Assembly (NCBI GenBank): GCA_031412575.1
Contig: JANODG010000116.1
Coordinates: 1 to 10,807, forward strand
Source: JAMLIO01 sp031412575
Lineage (GTDB): Bacteria > Bdellovibrionota > Bdellovibrionia > Bdellovibrionales > UBA1609
Length of the DNA: 10,807 bases
Direction: 5' to 3'
Position numbers and translations under genes: made by a program
In this document: in pieces, positions 5,094 to 10,807 of the stretch
Position numbering within the stretch: the stretch's first letter is position 1
How the letters are laid out: every line of letters begins with the position of its first letter
The notes under the pieces: generated by a model
The model's database searches: none
The model's input: only the letters and a program-made list of their open reading frames with translations
Told to the model about the DNA's origin: nothing

Positions 5094-7337
5094 AAACCAG
5101 CCTTTATCTTCAACCACAAGTTCAATGTCTTCTTCAGGTAAAGGCACATAAAGTTCCGGGGCATCTTCTGTTAATTTGTAACTTGAAAAAGATTCTGAAT
5201 TCACTCCTTCTGGCCAATCAAAATCATCACTGACCTGACCTAAGTTTTCAACTTCGCGCATGTAATCGGCCCAAACAGGAAGTGGCTGACCAGCGCCTGA
5301 AAGTTTACTTCCCGTGCCTTCATCATAACCTACCCAAGATATAGCGACATGATCTTTTGAAAATCCCGCAAACCAAGAATCTTTATGAAAGCTTGTTGTT
5401 CCGGTTTTACCTGCGTATGTACCTCTTAAATTCCAGTAGCTTGCGGATTTTGCAGTCCCGTATTTTAAAGTGTTTTTTAACATCCCTATCACTTGTGCGG
5501 CTTGTAATTTATGTTCAAAATCTTTCGAAGGTTCAGGTTGAAAACTATAGATAATTTCCCCATCAAACTTTTCAATTTTTTTAATGAAGTGAATCTTTTG
5601 ATACTCACCAAATTGTGATAACGAGCTGTAAATCTGTAAAGCTTCTAAGGGATAAAATTCGAAAGTTCCTAATATTAACGCAGGATATGCTTTAAGCCGA
5701 TCCTTAACTCCAAACTCTTCTACGATTTTTATGACGTTGTTTAAATCCGTATGCTCTAAGCCCACACGTGCCGTGGGAATATTTAAAGACAACATTAAGG
5801 CTTGGAATAAGTAAACTTGACCACCAAATGAGCCTTTATCGTAATTTGCCGGGGACCATGTTTTTAGTTTGTCCTTGTATTCGTACTTATCATTGCTGAT
5901 TAAACTTCTGGGATTAAGCTCCTTATCGTCAATCAAAGCTGACAAATACACGAAAGGTTTCATTAAAGAACCTATGGGCCTAAAATTTAAAAGCGCTCTG
6001 TTGTAAGGACTTGTCTGAAAATTAGAGCCGCCTACTAATGCTAGCACTTCGCCAGTTTTTGGATTTGCCGAAACAATTAGATTTTCTAGTTTATCTGGAT
6101 TTTCCAACTTAGTTTTAAACTCTTTAATTCTTTTTTGAGCCACACGCTCTGCAATCTTTTGATGATCAGGGGATAAGGTCGTGTAAACCTTAAGACCTTC
6201 TTCAGAATCGATCCCCTCATTCTTAATAAACTGGTTTACGGCGTTGACAAAGTAAGGCGCTAAAAACGAATCACTGTTTTTAGATCTGATGTCTAAGTCT
6301 TCTTTGACGGCCGAATTATACTCTTCCTTAGTGATCCATTCTAAAGACTTCATGCGCTCTAAAACTGCAGCAATTCGTAGACTGTTTTTTTCTAACTTAT
6401 GAGGCCCATAAATCCCAGGTCCTTTCACTGAACCCGCAAGGGAAGCACATTCTTTTAAAGTTAAATCACCAATCTTTTTATTAAAATAAAATTCTGCGGC
6501 CGCTGGAAATCCACGAACTTCAAAAGGACCGTCTTGACCCATATAAATAATATTTAAATAACTTTCTAAAATTTTATTTTTATCCGCGGTGATTTCTATG
6601 AGGATCGCCATCAAAGCTTCACGCGCCTTTCGAATTAAAGTTTTTTCGCTATTTAAAAATTTATTTTTAATTAGCTGTTGGGTGATTGTACTGCCACCCT
6701 CAGATAATCTGCCGGCTTTAACATTTCTAAAAAAAGCACGTCCTATTGCTTTGGGGCTAACACCTTTATGTTCTAAAAATCTGTCATCTTCGATAGCTAA
6801 GATAGATTCTAAGCAATGATCTGGAATTTGTGAAATTGAAGTGAATGTTTGGCGGACAGCCTTTTCATCGATGAATTGCGCGAATAACTTTCCACCGATT
6901 GAAAAACTCTCGATTGATTCCATCTGACTATCTTCAAAAATCAGAATCTCTAGGATCTGGTCGGGACTTAAAACCATAAGTCCACTTTGAGTTTCCCCTT
7001 GAAAAACCAGGCAACTTGAACCGGATTTTGGAAGCTCGGTGTCAATGCGCTCTTCACACAAATTTACAGGCAGCAAGGTGAACTCATTTTTGATGATGGG
7101 CTGATCAAAGCCTCGTTCAGTCCAACCGCTCTCCTTAAATTTGTTGACTAAATTATTAGCAGAAATCTTTTGGAGACGTCTAAGTTCCTGTCCTCCGGTG
7201 TAGATTTGCACCGGTTGGCTAAACCAGCCTTCATCTAAACTGGATTTGATATCCATATTTACCTTCAAGGCCCAAATAAAAAACAATCCAAAGGCAAAGC
7301 TACAAAGCGCAAAAAAAGGGATTAGGTACTTTTTCAT
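5091..7337 (-). CDS. Class A penicillin-binding protein (PBP1B-like), bifunctional glycosyltransferase/transpeptidase
   Basis: This enzyme polymerises lipid II into glycan strands and cross-links their peptides in the periplasm. It has 748 residues, normal for the class. Residues 5-24 form one membrane anchor. Residues about 40-150 resemble the regulatory UB2H-type domain of PBP1B. The glycosyltransferase (about 155-340) has its catalytic Glu183 in EDDRFLEHKG, then GGSTITQQLIKN (214-225), RKAREALMA (236-244) and LNIIYMGQ (261-268). The transpeptidase (about 390-690) has S457-LM-K460 with the acylated serine, S517-L-N519, and K644-T-G646. Every catalytic motif is present, so both activities should be intact. 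The tail after 700 is acidic and ends in WF. The ATG is preceded by AAGGAA at 7346-7341. The gene is convergent with the exported-protein gene and divergent from the DUF507 pair. It may be the mrcB orthologue, but the UB2H match is weak enough that I leave the symbol blank. Confidence 0.95.
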   Translation of the reverse strand: MKKYLIPFFALCSFAFGLFFIWALKVNMDIKSSLDEGWFSQPVQIYTGGQELRRLQKISANNLVNKFKESGWTERGFDQPIIKNEFTLLPVNLCEERIDTELPKSGSSCLVFQGETQSGLMVLSPDQILEILIFEDSQMESIESFSIGGKLFAQFIDEKAVRQTFTSISQIPDHCLESILAIEDDRFLEHKGVSPKAIGRAFFRNVKAGRLSEGGSTITQQLIKNKFLNSEKTLIRKAREALMAILIEITADKNKILESYLNIIYMGQDGPFEVRGFPAAAEFYFNKKIGDLTLKECASLAGSVKGPGIYGPHKLEKNSLRIAAVLERMKSLEWITKEEYNSAVKEDLDIRSKNSDSFLAPYFVNAVNQFIKNEGIDSEEGLKVYTTLSPDHQKIAERVAQKRIKEFKTKLENPDKLENLIVSANPKTGEVLALVGGSNFQTSPYNRALLNFRPIGSLMKPFVYLSALIDDKELNPRSLISNDKYEYKDKLKTWSPANYDKGSFGGQVYLFQALMLSLNIPTARVGLEHTDLNNVIKIVEEFGVKDRLKAYPALILGTFEFYPLEALQIYSSLSQFGEYQKIHFIKKIEKFDGEIIYSFQPEPSKDFEHKLQAAQVIGMLKNTLKYGTAKSASYWNLRGTYAGKTGTTSFHKDSWFAGFSKDHVAISWVGYDEGTGSKLSGAGQPLPVWADYMREVENLGQVSDDFDWPEGVNSESFSSYKLTEDAPELYVPLPEEDIELVVEDKGWF

Positions 7338-7443
7338 AATTTCCTTAATTAGTTTTTAAGTTCATTTTTTAGTTAAAATTCGTAAAAATCTACAATTCAT
7401 GCCTGGGATAACTTTCGTACATTAAACTAACCATTTCAAGAAC

Positions 7444-7472
7444 TTGACAGAATTGTCTTGGACTCGTTTAGT
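7444..7472 (+). promoter_or_regulatory. Possible promoter of the DUF507 pair
   Basis: TTGACA at 7444-7449 is a perfect -35. Seventeen bases later TTTAGT (7467-7472) matches the -10 consensus at four of six bases. Transcription would then begin around 7479-7480, immediately before the ATG at 7481, giving a leaderless or nearly leaderless mRNA. No Shine-Dalgarno is visible before that ATG, which agrees. Confidence 0.4.
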
Positions 7473-7480
7473 GGTTGTCT

Positions 7481-7756
7481 ATGAAACTTTCTCAAAATCA
7501 AATTCAAAGGCTAGTACAGCATCTTTTTGCGGAAATAAAAAGTTCTAACGTTGTAGAGCTAAAAGCCGAAGATGCTGTGATTAAATCGACCATTATGGCC
7601 GTCATCCAAAAAAATATTGAAGACGAAGGTAAAATTGATCAGCTAGTCGAAGGCATGATGGATCAATTGGAACGTCAAAACCAAGATTTTCAGAGGCATA
7701 AAATGTTTCCACTACTTAAAAAGAAGTTAGCTGAACAAAGGGGATTTGTTTTATGA
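7481..7756 (+). CDS. DUF507 family protein (first of a tandem pair)
   Basis: This small soluble protein of 91 residues is rich in Lys, Glu and Gln and predicted to be almost entirely helical. It begins MKLSQNQIQRLVQHLFAEI and contains a central acidic stretch (NIEDEGKIDQLVEGMMDQLE), then QRHKMFPLLKKKLAEQRGF. This matches DUF507, a family of uncharacterised proteins in deltaproteobacteria, Bdellovibrio-like bacteria and Aquificales. No catalytic motif, signal peptide or membrane segment is seen. The start chosen is ATG 7481, because family members start MKLS; an in-frame TTG two codons earlier is less likely. The last codons overlap the next gene in an ATGA arrangement (ATG 7753-7755, TGA 7754-7756), so the two are translated in a coupled way. 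Similar size and paired occurrence suggest a hetero-oligomer. The cellular role is unknown. Confidence 0.85.
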   Translation: MKLSQNQIQRLVQHLFAEIKSSNVVELKAEDAVIKSTIMAVIQKNIEDEGKIDQLVEGMMDQLERQNQDFQRHKMFPLLKKKLAEQRGFVL

Positions 7757-8025
7757 TGTCAGAAAATAGAGCCTCCCACTTAAGTCATTTAGTTTTCGAA
7801 AAGTTATGGGACGATGACATTGTGGATTACTCTGATGAAGCCGTAGCCTTAAAAGATTTCAAGCGCGGACTGGATAAATTTTTAAAAGAACATACAGACG
7901 TAGATGCTAAAGCTAAAAGTATGATCTCATCTCAAAGCCGAAATATTTTAGAAGGCACAGCGGAATGGGAAACTCTTTATAGAAAATACTACGAAACTGA
8001 GCTAAAGCGTAAAGGTATAGACTAG
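7753..8025 (+). CDS. DUF507 family protein (second of a tandem pair)
   Basis: This 90-residue, charged, helical protein lies directly downstream of and overlaps its paralogue. Landmarks are SHLSHLVFEKLWDDDIVDYSDEAVALKDFKRGL, a middle DVDAKAKSMISSQSR and the tail WETLYRKYYETELKRKG. The pattern is DUF507-like, with a C-terminal tyrosine-rich helix absent from the first protein, so the copies have diverged. The ribosome site AAGGGGA (7738-7744) lies inside the upstream gene, eight bases before ATG 7753; a second ATG follows at 7756. There are no signals for export. No function is known for the family, and no neighbour suggests one. Confidence 0.85.
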   Translation: MMSENRASHLSHLVFEKLWDDDIVDYSDEAVALKDFKRGLDKFLKEHTDVDAKAKSMISSQSRNILEGTAEWETLYRKYYETELKRKGID

Positions 8026-8101
8026 AACAAAAACATAAGGGTCGGCAGGGAACGAAAAGTTTTTTGTTGAACATGAATTTGTTATTTTTAAGGGCTTAAA
8101 T

Positions 8102-9559
8102 ATGAAGTTAAAATCTAAATTAATATTTGTTGCGATAAGTTTAAATTTACTTTCTTTTTCTGCTTTTGCCGATATGACTTGGGAAGGTCGTTACCGAGCA
8201 TCTTTTAATTACATCACGAATCCTGATTTAGCTGAGGGATCAGATAAAAATTATTTTTTACATCATTTAGTTTTAACTCCAAAGATTGTTTTAGCCGATG
8301 GTTTCGAATTAATTTCGACTTTAGATATTTTAAACAGCGGTGATTATGCTGTGGCTGGGTCCCAAGCGGGACAAAGTTTAGGTGGGGGAGTTTCTAAACC
8401 TTCAGACACTTATTACGGCGCCGATGGATCACCTGCTCTTGCTGACAACCAGCTAGGCAACGTACGTGATGCCAATATTCGTGAATTTTATTTAGTTTAT
8501 AAGCATTCCGGTGGACAGTTAAGAATTGGTCGAGCTCCACTGCATTTTGGTTTAGGAATTAATCTTAATGATGGCAAAGGAGCTTTTGATCATTATTTTG
8601 ATAACCGTGACATGGTTTCTTATGAGTTGTTCTTTAGTGGTTTAAAGTTTCAACCTTACATTGCAAGAATCACAGATGGTTTTAACACTTCCGGTGAAGC
8701 TGCAAATGAATTCGGTATTATTGTAGATTGGGACCGTAAAGAGTCTGGTCTAAAACTTGGACTGATGGGTTTAAATCGTCATGTGCAAGGAAGTTTGAAT
8801 GGGGATCAAGTGTCCGCGTCCGGTGCAGCGAATTTTCAACGATATGGTTTTTATGTGGAACGCAACAAAACTTTAGAATCTGATTTTAGATACGCCGTAG
8901 AGCTTGGTTTAAATTCTGGGAAGCTGGGATTAAATTCAACAGGTGAAGAAATCAGTTACAACGGTTTAGGATTAGCTTTCGAAATGGATTATTTTTCACC
9001 TTGGAAAGGGTTAAAGTTTGGTCTTAAATCAGGATACGCCGCTGGTGCGGACGCTTCTAGCGATGATAACTTTTCGGCGTTTGCTTTTGATAGAAACTAT
9101 GACGTGGGTATGATTTTATTTAACCATCCGGTAGGTAATCCTAATTTAGATTTAGGTTCAACAACAGCCTTTGGTAAACAGGGCGCAAACTTTGGACCGG
9201 GGTATGAAACGAATCAATCAATCGATTCTGACACTGTTGCAAATACAATTTATTTATCACCTTATGTCTCGTATGATTACAGCTCGAAATGGAATTTCAC
9301 AACTTCGGTGCTTTGGGCGCAGTTGGAAAACACGAACGTAAACTCTCCATTTTTTTCGACCAATCCAAATTTAGAAGTGGATCGTGATATGGGTTTTGAG
9401 GTTGATTTAAGTTTAACGTATAAGCCGTTTGAGCTTTTAACTTGGGAAACGCGAATAGGTGCGTTCTTTCCGGGGAAAGCGTTTGAAGGTGGGAGCGAAG
9501 GGTTTGATACGAAGACTGTTATTGGTGGTATTTCCCGCGTTTCTTTAAAATTCGAGTAA
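8102..9559 (+). CDS. Outer-membrane beta-barrel protein, porin-like (alginate-export-type resemblance)
   Basis: This 485-residue protein has a textbook signal peptide (KLKSKLIFVAISLNLLSFSAFA, likely cut before DMTWEGRYR). The mature chain is made of alternating polar and hydrophobic strands with aromatic girdles (RIGRAPLHFGLGINL, YELFFSGLKFQPYIARI, GLKFGLKSGYAAGAD) and ends RVSLKFE, close to the usual C-terminal barrel signal with Phe next to last. Long Gly/Asn/Asp-rich loops occur at about 80-125 and 340-375. The segment GADASSDDNF-AFAFDRNYDVGMILFNHP recalls the alginate-export family of 16-18-strand porins. That is a resemblance only, and the substrate is unknown. It is expected to form a channel or adhesive surface barrel. 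AAGGG (8090-8094) lies seven bases before the ATG. Oddly, the last six codons and the stop lie inside the left arm of a long inverted repeat. No operon partner is evident. Confidence 0.85.
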   Translation: MKLKSKLIFVAISLNLLSFSAFADMTWEGRYRASFNYITNPDLAEGSDKNYFLHHLVLTPKIVLADGFELISTLDILNSGDYAVAGSQAGQSLGGGVSKPSDTYYGADGSPALADNQLGNVRDANIREFYLVYKHSGGQLRIGRAPLHFGLGINLNDGKGAFDHYFDNRDMVSYELFFSGLKFQPYIARITDGFNTSGEAANEFGIIVDWDRKESGLKLGLMGLNRHVQGSLNGDQVSASGAANFQRYGFYVERNKTLESDFRYAVELGLNSGKLGLNSTGEEISYNGLGLAFEMDYFSPWKGLKFGLKSGYAAGADASSDDNFSAFAFDRNYDVGMILFNHPVGNPNLDLGSTTAFGKQGANFGPGYETNQSIDSDTVANTIYLSPYVSYDYSSKWNFTTSVLWAQLENTNVNSPFFSTNPNLEVDRDMGFEVDLSLTYKPFELLTWETRIGAFFPGKAFEGGSEGFDTKTVIGGISRVSLKFE

Positions 9560-9786
9560 TCATAAAACTTCTTTTATAAATTCCTAAATTTTTAATCTTA
9601 ATTTCAAAAGATATTTGAGAGCTTTTTATTGGAGAAGCGACTGTCATTCGCCTTGCGCGCGCTTCGCGCAGGCAAGGCTTCATGCCATCGATCCAATAAA
9701 AAGTTCTCAAATATCTTTTGAAATTAAGATTAAAAATTTAGGAATTTATAAAAGAAGTTTTATGATTACTCGAATTTTAAAGAAAC
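9539..9786. repeat. Long near-perfect inverted repeat (95-bp arms, 58-bp spacer)
   Basis: The arms 9539-9633 and 9692-9786 are reverse complements with a single difference (G9621 opposite T9704). In RNA from the plus strand that position is a G-U wobble, so the stem stays paired over all 95 positions. The outer 21 bases of the left arm are the last codons and stop of the porin-like gene, so the right arm carries an antisense copy of that gene's end. Beyond 9539 and 9786 the similarity ends abruptly. The arms are AT-rich and the spacer is G+C-rich. No transposase or target duplication is visible. It could act as a very strong 3' hairpin (terminator, RNA stabiliser or RNase III substrate) or be a fold-back mobile relic. 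An assembly artefact must also be considered. Confidence 0.95.
9650..9678. repeat. G+C-rich hairpin at the centre of the inverted repeat
   Basis: Within the 58-bp spacer, TGCGCG (9654-9659) pairs with CGCGCA (9665-9670) around CGCTT, extended by GCC/GGC (9650-9652, 9671-9673). An alternative pairing is GCCTTGC with GCAAGGC (9650-9656, 9672-9678). The composition contrasts sharply with the AT-rich arms. Confidence 0.7.
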
Positions 9787-9952
9787 TAAGGGAATAGGTG
9801 GGCTTTGGTTTTTTGAAGTGGATTTGTTGTTGATGAGATGGTTTTAAAAAAGATAAATTAATTCCTTAATAGAGAAGAGATCTTGGAGGATGAATTTAAT
9901 AATCTATTAAGGTTAAGTGGTTTAAGAAGATTAAGTTTTTGGTGTTGAAATA
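9787..9952. other. AT-rich intergenic stretch without a recognisable gene
   Basis: No frame here looks coding and no RNA family was recognised. The only structure seen is CCTTAATAG (9864-9872) opposite CTATTAAGG (9904-9912), a nine-base inverted repeat with a 31-base gap, which could be chance in such AT-rich DNA. Confidence 0.6.
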
Positions 9953-9982
9953 AAAAAACACATACGGTTGTATGTGTTTTTT
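9953..9982. terminator. Bidirectional intrinsic terminator
   Basis: AAAAAACACATAC (9953-9965), loop GGTT and GTATGTGTTTTTT (9970-9982) form a perfect 13-base stem with a T-run on each strand. On the minus strand it lies 28 bases after the stop of the Ala-rich gene. On the plus strand it would stop read-through from the porin-like gene. Confidence 0.85.
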
Positions 9983-10009
9983 GTTTTGTTTGATTTTATT
10001 TTTTGGTTT

Positions 10010-10807
10010 TTATTGGCGGATTGGGCGACCTGCTGAGGTTGCTGGTAATACGCCTGGTGGTACTGGACCTCTTGATAATGGGTCAGCGTTACGAATTCCG
10101 TTTGTGCCGGCTCCATTTGCAGCGACTCCATTCAATGTTGCAGTAGGTGGTAATAACATTGTGTTGCTGGCATCGTATACAGCTGTTGGTGATCCTAATA
10201 AATTTGTATCTACGAAAACACTTTGGATTGCGCCTACAGGTGCTGTGGTTAATGGGTTTACAACTGACGGAGTTATTGTTCCTGATTGTGCCGTTAACAC
10301 CGATGACGATTCACCATTTGCAATTTTAATTGTCTCTTGCGCCCAGTAGTTTACTGCATAATCAATGTTAGCTTCAGCTGAAGCCTTAGCTTCAGGGTCA
10401 GTAACTAATGCTGTTCCAGCTTGTGCTTTTAATGTTGTGCTGATTCCACGAAGTGAAGTTTCGATTTGAGTGAACTTGGCTGCTAATAAAGTTCTTGTAG
10501 CTTGATCCGCTGGATTTAATTTTAATGTGTTTTGTAAACTGGTGATTTCAGCTAATTGAGCACTGATAGCGATTGCAGCTTGGCCATGAGCTTGGGCGCC
10601 GTACTGTAAACCTAATTGGTTACCAGTCACCGCATCAGCTTGTTGAGCCACTGTGTACCAGTTGTTAGCGTCACGAACTGTGCCTGGAGTGGATTCTAAA
10701 CCATCACGTAATCTAGCCTGTTGGATTGGTACGATTGTGTTGTTGTAATAAGCTTCTTGTTCGGCTTCAGTCATCTTTTTATCTCGCATAACTGCGATAT
10801 GACATTC
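10010..10807 (-). CDS. Ala/Gly/Pro-rich protein of unknown function, N terminus beyond the window
   Basis: The frame is open to the window edge: six more codons (ECHIAV) precede the first ATG at 10789, and that ATG and the one at 10774 have no convincing ribosome site. The gene therefore probably starts outside, and the visible 266 residues are its C-terminal part. It begins with a helical region (MTEAEQEAYYNNTIVPIQQARLRDGLE). A long Ala/Gln-rich, coiled-coil-like section follows (AIAISAQLAEITSLQNTLKLNPADQATRTLLAAKFTQIETSLRGISTTLKAQAG). It ends in a low-complexity Ala/Gly/Pro/Thr tail (PPTATLNGVAANGAGTNGI, PVPPGVLPATSAGRPIRQ). The visible chain has one cysteine and no membrane segment. The helical-then-flexible layout would suit an extracellular, pilus-associated or secretion-substrate protein, but I recognise no family. 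It is G+C-richer than the adjoining non-coding DNA. Strong terminator downstream. Confidence 0.75.
   Translation of the reverse strand, partial: ECHIAVMRDKKMTEAEQEAYYNNTIVPIQQARLRDGLESTPGTVRDANNWYTVAQQADAVTGNQLGLQYGAQAHGQAAIAISAQLAEITSLQNTLKLNPADQATRTLLAAKFTQIETSLRGISTTLKAQAGTALVTDPEAKASAEANIDYAVNYWAQETIKIANGESSSVLTAQSGTITPSVVNPLTTAPVGAIQSVFVDTNLLGSPTAVYDASNTMLLPPTATLNGVAANGAGTNGIRNADPLSRGPVPPGVLPATSAGRPIRQ

Noticed and set aside
7439..7462. Imperfect palindrome around TTGACAGAATTGTC as an operator
   Set aside because: The dyad is only four bases with a short gap and overlaps the -35. It matches no repressor site I can name.
8026..8101. Terminator and promoter between the second DUF507 gene and the porin-like gene
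   Set aside because: ACAAAAAC/GTTTTTTGT can pair weakly across a 20-base gap and TTGTTG resembles a -35, but no -10 at correct spacing and no convincing stem was found.
9519..9797. Two open frames on opposite strands ending in the same peptide (KSSQISFEIKIKNLGIYKRSF)
   Set aside because: Identical peptides on opposite strands are a necessary consequence of the inverted repeat, not evidence of paralogous genes.
9972..10349. 125-codon plus-strand open frame opposite the Ala-rich gene
   Set aside because: It starts inside the terminator hairpin and is a shadow of the longer minus-strand frame, which continues to the window edge and has a terminator in the right place.

Overview
The window is AT-rich bacterial DNA from a Gram-negative organism. 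It carries a signal-peptide outer-membrane beta-barrel protein, a PBP1B-like class A penicillin-binding protein, a Bcr/CflA-type efflux pump and an A-type RNase P RNA. The tandem pair of DUF507 proteins, the abundance of small secreted proteins and the low G+C suggest a predatory Bdellovibrionota-type or related deltaproteobacterial genome. That assignment is an inference, since no taxonomic marker was compared. Most of the window looks like ordinary chromosome: no transposase, integrase, CRISPR array or tRNA was seen.

Layout. Positions 2-941 (+) hold a 5'-truncated unknown gene followed by a small cysteine-rich secreted protein, probably one operon. Positions 1011-2220 (-) hold a DEDDh 3'-5' exonuclease with an extra C-terminal domain, overlapping a membrane methyltransferase of the isoprenylcysteine methyltransferase type. 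Positions 2269-2467 are a cluster of palindromic repeats. Positions 2510-2912 (-) are the RNase P RNA gene rnpB, with a recognisable promoter and an intrinsic terminator. Positions 3101-4309 (+) encode the efflux pump and 4379-5074 (+) an unknown exported protein. Positions 5091-7337 (-) encode a complete bifunctional peptidoglycan synthase. Positions 7481-8025 (+) encode two DUF507 proteins with overlapping stop and start codons. Positions 8102-9559 (+) encode a porin-like outer-membrane protein. Its last codons lie inside a 248-bp inverted repeat whose 95-bp arms differ at one base. A non-coding AT-rich stretch and a bidirectional terminator follow. The window ends inside an Ala-rich gene of unknown function on the minus strand.

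The genes do not form one pathway. The common theme is envelope and housekeeping: cell-wall synthesis, outer-membrane transport, efflux, exported small proteins, tRNA processing and nucleic-acid trimming.

The two structures that ordinary annotation would miss are non-coding. One is the long, nearly perfect palindrome overlapping the porin stop codon. The other is the modular palindromic repeat cluster downstream of rnpB. I found no convincing previously undescribed multi-gene system.
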